Assembly: GCA_016788375.1 (NCBI GenBank)
Contig: JAEUSI010000018.1
Location: forward strand, 1 to 34,998
DNA length: 34,998 nt
Reading direction: 5' to 3'
From: Ignavibacteria bacterium
GTDB taxonomy: Bacteria > Bacteroidota > Ignavibacteria > Tepidaquicellales > Tepidaquicellaceae
Below are positions 1-8,708 of this stretch, piece by piece. Position 1 is the first letter of the stretch. Every line of letters begins with the position of its first letter. Below the pieces are notes generated by a model that was not told the DNA's origin, ran no database searches, and saw nothing but the letters and a program-made list of their open reading frames with translations. Both the position numbers and the translations under genes were made by a program.

Positions 1-148
1 CATTAATGGGTTTAAAAGTTTATTCAAATTACGAAATTTAATTTTTAAACTCAACGAACGAAATAAATTTTTTTTATTGCAAAACAGAATCATTTTATAC
101 AGACCTGATTAAGCTTTTATCGCTTTCTAAAAAATATTTCAAACAAAG

Positions 149-418
149 ATGTTAATAAAATCAATTCCTGATTTTGAATTATATCTGTACACCGCTGAAG
201 ACTTTGAAGATGGATAAAATTATACAGAATTAAGCACCTCCCATTTTGAGTTTAGCGGCATAATTAATCAAAATATAATTCAAAGCTGTATAAGGAAATC
301 AAAAGGAATAAGTACTCAGAGGTATATTCACCAGGCTTCGGGACTAATTATTAAAACAAAGATGAAACAAACCGGAGATTCGGGAGGACAGTATTACTGT
401 TCTAAAACCAATATCTAA
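149..418 (+). pseudogene. possible small decayed gene with one in-frame stop
   Basis: From the ATG at 149 a frame runs 22 codons (MLIKSIPDFELYLYTAEDFE...) to a TAA at 215-217. The same frame then continues open for 66 codons (NYTELSTSHFEF...) to a TAA at 416-418. A single CAA-to-TAA change would explain the break. I do not recognise the product and see no domain. In DNA this AT-rich, a 66-codon open run can arise by chance, so this may simply be non-coding sequence. The rest of 1-521 holds only the hairpin at 421-450. Confidence 0.25.
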
Positions 419-420
419 AA

Positions 421-450
421 AAATACCGGAAGATTCCTCTTCCGGTATTT
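421..450 (-). terminator. intrinsic terminator hairpin
   Basis: A perfect 13-bp stem (421-433 with 438-450) closes on a TTCC loop and contains TACCGGAAGA/TCTTCCGGTA. An A-run at about 417-423 becomes the U-tract on the minus strand. It lies about 70 bp past the stop of the minus-strand outer-membrane gene at 522-1436 and probably ends that transcript. It could also stop plus-strand transcription from the left. Confidence 0.75.
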
Positions 451-521
451 AAGTAAATTACTGAGTATATTACTGATGTCAGCATTAATTAGCACCAGTA
501 TTATTACAAAAGCAGTTTTTG

Positions 522-1436
522 CTAATATCTGTATCCGATTGAAATTGTCGGACCGTATTCATTAACAGTCCAGTTGAATTTATCTTTGTAATAATTTACG
601 CCTAAATATTTAAATCCGATTCCAAGCGGGAAATTAGGTGAAAGCATATAAGCAACACCGACATTCATCTGCCATGTCATTTGTGAATTTACTCCAAAAC
701 CTCCAATATCGCCTTTTGTCCAGGCTGCCCATTTCCCTTTTTTATCCAGCACAAATTCTGCATTAATGCCAATTACCGGATCAAGCCATGAGTTTGTATA
801 ACTTTTGTATGTTGATGTGCCGTTTGTATCAGTTATTGTAGCTTCAAGATCTAAATCCCAGAATCTTCCGCCGCCGTAAATGTCAACCATTGTTTTTTTA
901 CTTTTAGACGGGAATAAATAAGCTATAAACAGGTCATATACAGCTTGCTTTGATGTCCAGTCAGCAGAGCGGTCTTTTGGTAAATTCGGATTCTCAACAA
1001 CTGCATCGAATGCTTTTTTACTGAAAAAACTTATATCAAATACAAAGCTAACTCTTTCATATTTGATCTTACCCATAAATGCTGCATACATATGAAGATT
1101 TTCAAAAGTGAAGCCTTTGTTAAATCCGTAAACACTTCCGTTAGGTCCTTCTCCGACAGTTCCTCCTATAGCAACCAGCCATGCATAAGGAATAATACTA
1201 AAATTAAATTTTTTGGGTTTTGTTTTATTATTATCAGATAATTTCCTGTTTGAAGATAAAGAATTTAACATATATCCGGAACCGGATAGATCCGTATTTT
1301 TGTCAATTTCCGAAGCCGATATGATTTTATCAATGCTTGCCAAACTTTTTACTTCTGAGAGCTTAGGATAATTATCCTTCGCAAAAGCACTGACACAAAA
1401 TACAAATATCAGCATTAATGTTGTAAAGTTTTTCAT
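522..1436 (-). CDS. outer-membrane beta-barrel protein, GDIGGFG-motif family
   Basis: A 304-residue exported protein. Residues 1-19 form a signal peptide (hydrophobic LMLIFVFCVSAFA, cleavage after AFA). A polar linker (20-75) is followed by a barrel of alternating hydrophobic and polar strands ending in the aromatic C-terminus GYRY, as is usual for BAM substrates. GGRFWDLDLEA (188-198), WLDPVIG (217-223) and GDIGGFG (242-248) match my recollection of a widespread family of small outer-membrane barrels with unknown cargo. It lies downstream of the sulfatase, but a hairpin at 1564-1589 separates them, so co-transcription would need readthrough. A role in passing sulfated substrate or product is only a guess from position. 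Beta-barrel call fairly secure; function unknown. Confidence 0.75.
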   Translation of the reverse strand: MKNFTTLMLIFVFCVSAFAKDNYPKLSEVKSLASIDKIISASEIDKNTDLSGSGYMLNSLSSNRKLSDNNKTKPKKFNFSIIPYAWLVAIGGTVGEGPNGSVYGFNKGFTFENLHMYAAFMGKIKYERVSFVFDISFFSKKAFDAVVENPNLPKDRSADWTSKQAVYDLFIAYLFPSKSKKTMVDIYGGGRFWDLDLEATITDTNGTSTYKSYTNSWLDPVIGINAEFVLDKKGKWAAWTKGDIGGFGVNSQMTWQMNVGVAYMLSPNFPLGIGFKYLGVNYYKDKFNWTVNEYGPTISIGYRY

Positions 1437-1563
1437 TTTTTTAGTTTTAATTTAGAGAATATTTAAAAAATTGTTATTATTCCTGTTGGTAACTTGAAAC
1501 TATATAAATTCTATATATAACCTAATAAAAAAATACAGTTTATTCAATGAACTAATTTTCGAA

Positions 1564-1589
1564 ATGCCGGAAGAATTCACTTCCGGCAT
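1564..1589 (-). terminator. hairpin terminator after the sulfatase gene
   Basis: A perfect 10-bp stem, ATGCCGGAAG (1564-1573) with CTTCCGGCAT (1580-1589), has a 6-nt loop. On the minus strand it is followed by a T-rich stretch (TTTCGAAAAT). It lies 36 bp past the sulfatase stop. Its CCGGAAG/CTTCCGG core is the same as in the hairpin at 421-450. Confidence 0.65.
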
Positions 1590-1625
1590 AACATAAATCC
1601 TGTTTCGCAGTTTATAATATCAATG

Positions 1626-4109
1626 TCAGTAATTTATTGAAGCAAGTATATTCTGTTTCATTAAATTGTCTTCAAAAGCCAGTTTTTCCTGTCCGAGTTT
1701 TACATTTACCTTGTTAATCTTGCCGGTGAATTTAAACGGAAGCTGATAATCTTTGTCATCTATCGGTGTTCTTGTATCCGATCCGATATCCAGAGTTTCA
1801 AATATAGTAAGTATAAATGGAATTGTATGAGGTATCTTGTTATTGGCTACTTCGTTTCCGTCAACTTTAAGACTTCCTGTTCCGCCCTTCCCGGCTCCCG
1901 GACCGTCATAAACAAAATCAAAAACGATTGTGTGTTTACCCGGTGACAATGCAGAAGTCCCTTCCCATTTGAATCTTTCAAGAGACAGCAGATTGTAAGT
2001 AAAAACAGGTATTCCCTTGAGAACATAAAGTCCCCAGCCGCCCATTCGTCCACCTAATGTAATCAGCATTCCTTCTGTACCTGATTGAGTAATTTCAACA
2101 TCAGCGGTAATTGTGAATGATTTGTTCTTAATATCAGGAGCTGCAGGATAAACAATTCCCGCTATTGTTCCGTTATATGTAAAATCAGTTCTTCCCTGAG
2201 TTGCCGTCGGTCTCGGCTCAATCAGCCTAGTCAGTATTGAATTATCAAGAGGCAGTACATTATATTTTTTTGCTTCGGTTAGGAATAAATCCTTCATTTC
2301 CTTCACTTTATCCGGCATCCTGGATGCAAGATCATTATTTTCAGAATAGTCTTCTGCAATATTATACAATTCCCATTTATAATCTTCTTCGGAGGGAAGC
2401 TTGCTTAATCCCATCAGCCAGGGTGCTGCAGGTGGTGTGGTACATGCGATCCATCCGTCATGATATATTGCGCGGTTGCAGAACATTTCAAAATACTGTG
2501 TCTTTCTGTTTGATGAAGCGCTTGAATTGGCTTTATCCCACGTGTATGCCATACTTACTCCCTCAATAGGTTTCTGTTTTATTCCTTCTACTGTTTCAGG
2601 AGCTGAAATTCCTGCAGCTTCAAGTATTGTCGGAACTATATCAATCACATGATGAAACTGTGTTCTTATTCCTCCTGCATCTTTAATTTTGTTCGGCCAT
2701 GACATAACCATTCCCTGTCTTGTGCCTCCGAAATGCGATGCAATCTGTTTTGTCCATTTAAATGGTGTATCAAATGCCCACGACCATGCAACAGACATAT
2801 GAGGAGTCGTCATTGCAGAACCCCATACATCATAAAATTTCAACTGATCTTCAACCGGAACATCTATTCCCTGAAAAGCTGTCATATCAAACGGAGTTCC
2901 GTGAGTGGAACCTTCAGCGCTTGTTCCGTTATCGCCTGTAATGTAAATTATCAGAGTGTTATCAAGTTTACCCATATCTTCCACCTCCTGAATAACTCTT
3001 CCTATTTCATTATCAGTATAAGCAACATATCCTGCATAAACTTCAGCCTGTCTTGAAAACAGTTTTTTCTCATCAGCTGAAAGAGTTTCCCATTTCGGAA
3101 GTTCATCCGGCCATGGAGTAAGCTGTGTATTCTGCGGAATAACGCCGAGCTTTTTCTGATTTGCAAATATTTCATCACGCATTGCATTCCAGCCCATGTC
3201 AAATTTACCCTTGAATTTATCAGACCATTCTTTTTTTGGCTGATGAGGTGCATGTGTAGCACCCGGTACATAATACATGAAAAATGGTTTGTTCGGATCG
3301 GAAGAATTTACCTGTCTCAAATAATCAATGGCATCATCAGCCATTCCTGTAATCATATTGTAATTTGGATCTTCAAGCCATGGAAATATCTGTGAGGTAT
3401 TTCTAAATAAATATGGCGTCCATTGATCTGTTTCACCTCCGACAAATCCATAGAAGTATTCAAATCCCATTCCGACCGGCCACTGTGAAAATGGTCCTGC
3501 CGGCGTGTATTCTCTTGCAGGTACATTGTGATCCTTGCCAAACCAGGATGTACTGTATCCATTGTATTTCAGAATTGAACCTATCGTTGCACAGTTAATT
3601 TCCATTATTGCATCATATCCGGGATAACCGGTTGATTGTTCGGAAATTGTACCGAATCCGACCGAATGATGATTTCTTCCGGTAATTAAAGCAGCGCGGG
3701 TAGGGGAGCATAAAGCTGTTGAATGAAACTGTGTATATTTTAATCCCATTTTTGCAACACGGTCCATTACCGGTGTAGGAATTACGCCTCCGAATGTTCC
3801 GGATACTCCGTATCCTGCGTCATCTGTCATAATGAGCAATACATTCGGAGCTCCTTTTGGAGGAACTATCTCAGGAGGCCAGTATGGTTTTGAACCTTTT
3901 GCATCCTTCTCTATTTTTCCTTCAAATTCGAAAGGAGGGCTAGGTAACTGCTTTCCGTCAATTGTAGTCGTTGCAAACGGAGAACCCGGCTCGCCAGTTG
4001 TCTGTATATTCTTTGATGTCGTCTTTTTCTGATCCTTTTCATTGCAGGCATAAAAAAAGACAGATACAAAACAAACAATACAAACTAACTTGAACATTGT
4101 GTTTTTCAT
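1626..4109 (-). CDS. exported Cys-type sulfatase (arylsulfatase family), lipoprotein
   Basis: An 827-residue sulfatase of the alkaline-phosphatase superfamily that hydrolyses sulfate esters. The signature CSPTRAALITGR (134-145) has Cys134 as the residue to be oxidised to formylglycine. Metal and active-site residues are visible: Asp96-Asp97 (MTDDAGYG), Lys192 (WFGKDH), His286 (GATHAPH), GDNG (392-395) and the SHFGGTR segment near 459-464. Residues 1-21 form a lipoprotein-type signal (VFFYAC, lipid Cys22) followed by acidic NEKD, so it should be anchored in the periplasm or at the surface. About 630-827 is an extra beta-rich, concanavalin-like domain, which makes the protein longer than a minimal sulfatase. 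It is the second gene after the FGE gene (85-bp gap), which encodes the enzyme needed to activate Cys134. The natural substrate cannot be read from sequence. Confidence 0.93.
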   Translation of the reverse strand: MKNTMFKLVCIVCFVSVFFYACNEKDQKKTTSKNIQTTGEPGSPFATTTIDGKQLPSPPFEFEGKIEKDAKGSKPYWPPEIVPPKGAPNVLLIMTDDAGYGVSGTFGGVIPTPVMDRVAKMGLKYTQFHSTALCSPTRAALITGRNHHSVGFGTISEQSTGYPGYDAIMEINCATIGSILKYNGYSTSWFGKDHNVPAREYTPAGPFSQWPVGMGFEYFYGFVGGETDQWTPYLFRNTSQIFPWLEDPNYNMITGMADDAIDYLRQVNSSDPNKPFFMYYVPGATHAPHQPKKEWSDKFKGKFDMGWNAMRDEIFANQKKLGVIPQNTQLTPWPDELPKWETLSADEKKLFSRQAEVYAGYVAYTDNEIGRVIQEVEDMGKLDNTLIIYITGDNGTSAEGSTHGTPFDMTAFQGIDVPVEDQLKFYDVWGSAMTTPHMSVAWSWAFDTPFKWTKQIASHFGGTRQGMVMSWPNKIKDAGGIRTQFHHVIDIVPTILEAAGISAPETVEGIKQKPIEGVSMAYTWDKANSSASSNRKTQYFEMFCNRAIYHDGWIACTTPPAAPWLMGLSKLPSEEDYKWELYNIAEDYSENNDLASRMPDKVKEMKDLFLTEAKKYNVLPLDNSILTRLIEPRPTATQGRTDFTYNGTIAGIVYPAAPDIKNKSFTITADVEITQSGTEGMLITLGGRMGGWGLYVLKGIPVFTYNLLSLERFKWEGTSALSPGKHTIVFDFVYDGPGAGKGGTGSLKVDGNEVANNKIPHTIPFILTIFETLDIGSDTRTPIDDKDYQLPFKFTGKINKVNVKLGQEKLAFEDNLMKQNILASINY

Positions 4110-4194
4110 CGCGTTTTGTTTTAAATTTTGGAATTTTATTTAATGTATTAATTTACTTTTGGCTCAATATTAATTAGTGATGAAAATTTACAGT

Positions 4195-5376
4195 TTAATT
4201 CTTAACACATCTGAATCCTACATTCGACGTCCCTGTATCAAACGCCTGTCCTCTTCTTGCGCTTGGTCTGTAATTGAAACAGTAATTATCAGAACATAAA
4301 AATGAACCGCCTTTTACTACCCGCTTTACTGCAAATGGATCTTCATGATCTTCCGGCTTTAAAGGTCCTTTCGGGTTTTCTGTAACTTTATCTTTTGGTA
4401 ACTTCATGTAAGCTCTTGAATCGTACCAGTCACTCGTCCATTCCCAGACATTGCCGATCATGTCAAACAGCCCGTAACAGTTAGCCGGAAATTTTCCGGC
4501 AGGTGAGGTGTTTTTATATCCGTCTTCTCCTTTATCTTCATTGGGAAATTCTCCCTGCCAGTTGTTTGCCATTATTTTTCCGCCGGGTCTGAGTTCGTCT
4601 CCCCATGCATATTTTTTATTTGTCAGGCAGTTTCTTGCTGCAAACTCCCACTCTGCTTCTGTTGGAAGTCTTTTTCCGGCCCATTTACAGTATGCTAACG
4701 CATCATCATATGCTATATGAACCACAGGATAATCCATCCTGTCTTTTATAGTGCTGCCCGGACCTTCCGGATATTTCCAGTTCGCACCCGGTACCCAGTT
4801 CCACCACATTGTAACGTCTTCTGTATAAACTTTTTCTTTGGGTTTGATATAAACGAGTGAAGCCGGGACAAGATCTTTCGGATCTGGTGCAGCTGTTCCC
4901 GGAGGCAGCTGCTTCTTAAGCTCATTCCAGTCCGGAACTCTCTCGGCGATTGTTATATATCCCGTTGCATCTGTAAATTTTCTGAATTCGGCATTGGTAA
5001 CTTCTGTCTTATCCATCCAGAAACCGTTCACTTTAACAGGATGCGCAGGCTTTTCAACTTCATATGCAATCTCATCATCAGAACCCATAATAAATTCTCC
5101 TCCCGGTATCCATACCATTCCGGAATTCGATTCACTGCCGGTTTTATTATTTGTCCCGGCTGACTGTTCGTTTGATGAAATTCCCGATATTGAAGAATCT
5201 GCGTTTACTGTATTTCCGAAACGTGACGGTTTTTCATCACAGCAGGATTTTGAAGTGTCTTTTGTTCCGGCTGTCCCTGGTTCTTTTATACCGGAAGATT
5301 CGGGAGAATCTTTTTTTGAACAGGATTGAAAAGTAATCAAATGAAAAACTAAAATCAGAAGTGACAAAAATCTCAT
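4195..5376 (-). CDS. formylglycine-generating enzyme (sulfatase-modifying factor), lipoprotein-type export signal
   Basis: A 393-residue FGE that oxidises the Cys of CxPxR motifs in sulfatases to formylglycine, using O2 and copper. The domain starts at MVWIPGGEFIMGSDDE (87-102) and continues through WMDKTEVTNAEF, PVVHIAYDDALAYCKWAGKR (217-236), LPTEAEWEFAAR and GNVWEWTSDWY to the C-terminus. The catalytic pair is intact: Cys361 and Cys366 in GGSFLCSDNYCFNYR, matching human Cys336/Cys341, with GFRC at 387-390. This makes it a true FGE rather than a generic FGE-fold protein. The N-terminus (LLILVFHLITFQSC) ends in a lipobox-like Cys19, so the enzyme is predicted to leave the cytoplasm. An SCC motif (44-46) in the linker may parallel the N-terminal cysteines of eukaryotic FGE. 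First gene of a two-gene operon with the sulfatase. Confidence 0.92.
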   Translation of the reverse strand: MRFLSLLILVFHLITFQSCSKKDSPESSGIKEPGTAGTKDTSKSCCDEKPSRFGNTVNADSSISGISSNEQSAGTNNKTGSESNSGMVWIPGGEFIMGSDDEIAYEVEKPAHPVKVNGFWMDKTEVTNAEFRKFTDATGYITIAERVPDWNELKKQLPPGTAAPDPKDLVPASLVYIKPKEKVYTEDVTMWWNWVPGANWKYPEGPGSTIKDRMDYPVVHIAYDDALAYCKWAGKRLPTEAEWEFAARNCLTNKKYAWGDELRPGGKIMANNWQGEFPNEDKGEDGYKNTSPAGKFPANCYGLFDMIGNVWEWTSDWYDSRAYMKLPKDKVTENPKGPLKPEDHEDPFAVKRVVKGGSFLCSDNYCFNYRPSARRGQAFDTGTSNVGFRCVKN

Positions 5377-5427
5377 TTTTCTTGTAAGGAGAATTGTGGT
5401 TTGAAAATATTATATAATTTTATTATA

Positions 5428-5458
5428 GCAAATTATCCAATTTAATTTGAAAGTTCAA
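5428..5458 (-). promoter_or_regulatory. Bacteroidota-type promoter for the FGE-sulfatase operon
   Basis: Read on the minus strand: TTG (5456-5458), exactly 20 nt, then TAATTTGC (5428-5435), a near match to the -7 element TAnnTTTG. It is about 50 bp before the ATG at 5376. The same spacing occurs at three other sites in this window. Confidence 0.5.
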
Positions 5459-5784
5459 TTAATATTCTATGTTGTTTAAATTAATTTAATGCTTTTGAAT
5501 AAATTATGAAAATAGAAAAATATCGATTTTTCCTTTATGGAGTTTTCTTTTGATCGCTCATAAGAAAAGCGACTATCTTAAATCTCTAAGAATTAAAACA
5601 ACGTTATTGTCGGATGTGGTTTTGATTATACAGAATTATTTTTTCCACGCGAAGTATTAATTCCTTTCATTTGTTCTCCCAGGCTTAATGCCTGCTGTTA
5701 AATTATACAACTGTTAGTATGTCAAACAATCATATATCCAACGCAATCTCTCACTAATTTTCCGTGACTCCTTCTGATAATTAA

Positions 5785-5817
5785 AACGGCTGAAAAAGAT
5801 TACTCCTTTCAGCCGTT
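5785..5817 (-). terminator. intrinsic terminator of the Asp-box protein gene
   Basis: A perfect 11-bp stem, AACGGCTGAAA (5785-5795) with TTTCAGCCGTT (5807-5817), has an 11-nt loop and is followed on the minus strand by TTTTAATT. It lies about 50 bp past the stop at 5871. Confidence 0.75.
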
Positions 5818-5870
5818 GTAAATTTTCAGATTAAAATAAAAGCAGATCTAATCTGAATTATCCGTTAATA

Positions 5871-8708
5871 TCAGTATCCTACATTTGTAACGCCATGATC
5901 TCCTTTATCAGTCTTTGTCTTTTCAACCGGTCTGTCAATCGGTTTGTTATTACTTCTGAGTAGATACTGTTTCTTAAGTTCTTCTTTCTCTTTTAATTTT
6001 GCTTCTTTCATTTCCTTTTCTTTCTGCTGCATTTCAAGGAACATTCTCTTTCCTATTTCATCTTTCATTCTTTCCGCATCAGACTTATATTCTTCTGTCT
6101 GATTTTTGTATTCAGGCTGCGGTGCAGGTTCGGCTCCCGGTGGAGCTACTTCGACTACTCCCTGGTTATTTTCTACTATAGACAGATCAGATCCGTCAAC
6201 GTAAAAATCTCCTGTGTAATCCGGCTGTACATATCCTGACAAACCGATTGCAACCGCATTTTCTGTAATACTTAAATCAGATGCATCTATACTTCCGTCC
6301 CCGTCAGCATCACCGCTGAATAAACCGTGATATAGCGGTGACAAACTTACAATCGCCTGATTGTTTCCGTATGCCTGTCCGTCCGGCTGAACAAAATTAA
6401 AATGAGAAAATGCTGTACCTCTTGTATAAGCAACATCTGTATTCGTCCAGGCATCTATGCTGTTTCTGTGTCCAGCAACCCTCCAGTAATCACCGGTTAA
6501 GGCTCTGTTGAAAACCAGATTACTTACAACTGCATTTGCTCCGAGTACACTTGTCGCTGAATCAACCACTACACTCGGGAAATCCGATCTGTGAGCATAA
6601 AGTTTTACTGTATCCGGATAAGAATTATACGGATTTGCCGGAATGAATAATCCTTCTATTATAAGCCCCATGGTAGTTGCAGCTGGTGCTGAAAGTGTCT
6701 GTACGCATAAATTATCTACCCAGATGTCATTTCCGAATGCGCTTCGTGCTCTGAATCTTACTTTGTTTGTTCCCGAAGGCAATAAGAAGATCTTAGGTCT
6801 CCATTGTCCTCCTGTCGGTGTGAATTGTCCTCCCGGGAGAGCAGTATTCATATTGCCGTTTAATCCGCCGTATAATCTTCCTAATGTTGTAAATGATGTT
6901 CCGCCGTTAGCTGATGATTCAATGATAAGCGAATCAATATTGCTCGGTCCGCCTGACCATGAAGCGTATGCCTGATCAAATGTCAAGTATGTGCTTGAAC
7001 CTGAAACAGCAGTAAAATTATAGGAAGTTAAAGACTGAATTGTTCCTGCAGATGCTGACCATGAATTAAATCTGGCAGAACCCGCGCCGATATTATAAGC
7101 GCTTGCTGTTGATCTTCTGTTCCAGTAGTTTGTTCCTGTATATTCTTCATAAAAATCTCTCGTGATTACTCCGGTTGTTGATGTTCCTGTATCTTTGGAG
7201 CACGAGAAATCTTCGCAAGGTTGAGGCTGTGTTACATCAACTAATGCGGAATATGCCTGATATCTTCCGCCTGTTGATGTATTCTGCTCGCACCAGTAAG
7301 GCAGAATTTTTCCCGCTCCGCCTGATGTAATTCCAATGTAATCTCCCTGATAACCGGCTGCAAGACCTGAAATCGGAACAGGTTTGAATTTATGATCTGA
7401 AACCAGAACATCCGTAAATGTAGCTCCGCCGTCGGTTGATCTGGATAAATATATCTGTGCTGAATCATTTGTCGGAACGTTTCTTGTGCTGTAATAGCAT
7501 ACATTTATTGCTCCTGTAGCGTCAACATTTACAGCCGGACAGAATTCATATGATCCCGCAGCATTCTGATTCACTCTTGTTCTTGTCCATGTTCCTCCTC
7601 CGTCAGGTGTTTTCATCAAAATAATGTCACCTTTATCAAGTGCTGGAACGGAGTCTTTTTCTGCTGCAACAACGTATTCATCATCTGCAGAGGAATTACA
7701 TGTCTTGTCTCCGTCAATTCTCGGAAAACCGTTCATTCTTATTGCTACATTTGAAGGCGTTAAGAAATCAGAAGATCTGATTCCGTTCATATTTACTTTG
7801 TGGTTTGATGCATCAGCCCAGGATGTACCTCCTGTACCTGATTCTGCCCAACCCAATGAATCTTCAGTAGAATTCTGTCCGTTTGTTGTGCAGTTTGCCC
7901 AGACTACGCGAACCCATCCGTAAATATCAACGGTTACATCGCATCCCTGATGATGATGTCCGGGTGAAGGAGGTGGACTGACAGGAATTACGGATGACCA
8001 GGTAACGCCCCCGTCATTTGAATATGAAGAGACGATTCTGTTTGTGTATGCTCCCGAAAATTCTGTGTAAACTGTATAACATCTTCCGTAATAACTGCTT
8101 GTAGGAATACCGTCAACAGCTGACAGATTTTTATCTGAAGATGTCGTGGAACCCGGGAAAGTAACAGTTCCCGACCATGTTGTTCCAAGGTCAGTAGAAT
8201 ATGCCGCTCCCATCGCGCCTGTTGAAGTAATATAGGAAATTAAAAATCTTCCCGTATGCATTATCATCGGTGCAGGATCCCCGAAATTAAAAACTGTCGT
8301 ATCGCTTCCTGACCATGTTACTCCGCCGTCTGTGGTTTTGTAACATGCTGTGCTGAATGAAGTAGTGCCTCCTACATTGTAAGTATTTGCCGAAGCAAAC
8401 ATAATGTTTGAATTTGTAGGATGCCTTATTATCGGTGTTTCACTCTGCGTCCTTGCAGTTGTCGGATGAACTCTGAAGTTTGGTCCGACTGCAAATACTC
8501 CCTGAGGAGTGCTTACATATCTGACCTCGTTGCTGAAATTTTTGTTGTCTCCGGCAGGCAGTGAAGTATATACGCCTTCCGGATTTAAGTTAACGCGTGT
8601 TCTCGGATCGGTATTCCATTTAGGACTGTCGTCAGTGGGCGAAAATCCTGAATTTGCGAGCCAAAGAAGTGTGATTATTACCGCAAAGTAATAAATCTTT
8701 GTTTTCAT
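5871..8708 (-). CDS. secreted Asp-box (BNR) repeat protein with dockerin-like domain and charged C-terminal tail
   Basis: A 945-residue exported protein. Signal peptide at 1-20 or so (IYYFAVIITLLWLANSG). Five Asp-box repeats (S/T-x-D-x-G-x-T-W/F) at 125-132, 171-178, 230-237, 367-374 and 424-431 indicate a sialidase-type beta-propeller, with a His cluster (GHHHQGCD, 250-257). A beta-sandwich follows at about 515-670, ending SAFGNDIWVDNLCV. Residues 799-848 form a dockerin-like pair of calcium loops (DADGDGSIDASDLS and DFYVDGSDLS). After this come a Pro/Glu linker and a Lys/Glu-rich helix (about 880-917). Asp-box propellers occur in sialidases but also in many non-enzymatic proteins, and I see no convincing sialidase catalytic set, so enzyme activity is not claimed. 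Strong ribosome binding site and own terminator; probably a single-gene unit. Confidence 0.8.
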   Translation of the reverse strand: MKTKIYYFAVIITLLWLANSGFSPTDDSPKWNTDPRTRVNLNPEGVYTSLPAGDNKNFSNEVRYVSTPQGVFAVGPNFRVHPTTARTQSETPIIRHPTNSNIMFASANTYNVGGTTSFSTACYKTTDGGVTWSGSDTTVFNFGDPAPMIMHTGRFLISYITSTGAMGAAYSTDLGTTWSGTVTFPGSTTSSDKNLSAVDGIPTSSYYGRCYTVYTEFSGAYTNRIVSSYSNDGGVTWSSVIPVSPPPSPGHHHQGCDVTVDIYGWVRVVWANCTTNGQNSTEDSLGWAESGTGGTSWADASNHKVNMNGIRSSDFLTPSNVAIRMNGFPRIDGDKTCNSSADDEYVVAAEKDSVPALDKGDIILMKTPDGGGTWTRTRVNQNAAGSYEFCPAVNVDATGAINVCYYSTRNVPTNDSAQIYLSRSTDGGATFTDVLVSDHKFKPVPISGLAAGYQGDYIGITSGGAGKILPYWCEQNTSTGGRYQAYSALVDVTQPQPCEDFSCSKDTGTSTTGVITRDFYEEYTGTNYWNRRSTASAYNIGAGSARFNSWSASAGTIQSLTSYNFTAVSGSSTYLTFDQAYASWSGGPSNIDSLIIESSANGGTSFTTLGRLYGGLNGNMNTALPGGQFTPTGGQWRPKIFLLPSGTNKVRFRARSAFGNDIWVDNLCVQTLSAPAATTMGLIIEGLFIPANPYNSYPDTVKLYAHRSDFPSVVVDSATSVLGANAVVSNLVFNRALTGDYWRVAGHRNSIDAWTNTDVAYTRGTAFSHFNFVQPDGQAYGNNQAIVSLSPLYHGLFSGDADGDGSIDASDLSITENAVAIGLSGYVQPDYTGDFYVDGSDLSIVENNQGVVEVAPPGAEPAPQPEYKNQTEEYKSDAERMKDEIGKRMFLEMQQKEKEMKEAKLKEKEELKKQYLLRSNNKPIDRPVEKTKTDKGDHGVTNVGY

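Larger units (their letters stand above)
5377..5870. other. intergenic region upstream of the FGE operon
   Basis: This 494-bp stretch has no credible gene. It holds the minus-strand promoter for the FGE-sulfatase operon (5428-5458) and the terminator of the Asp-box gene (5785-5817). A small hairpin, CAGGC-TTAAT-GCCTG, sits at 5690-5704. A 15-codon frame starting at 5506 has no visible meaning. Confidence 0.6.

Noticed and set aside
149-418. DSGGQYYC near the end of the broken frame as an immunoglobulin-like domain
   Set aside because: Only the short DSG-x-Y-Y-C string matches; no other strands of the fold are visible.
2733-3271. Frames inside the sulfatase gene on other strands or frames
   Set aside because: They are shadows of the sulfatase gene, with no start context or recognisable product.
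5871-8708. Calling the Asp-box protein an active sialidase
   Set aside because: Five Asp boxes are present, but the arginine triad and Tyr/Glu pair of sialidases could not be identified with confidence.
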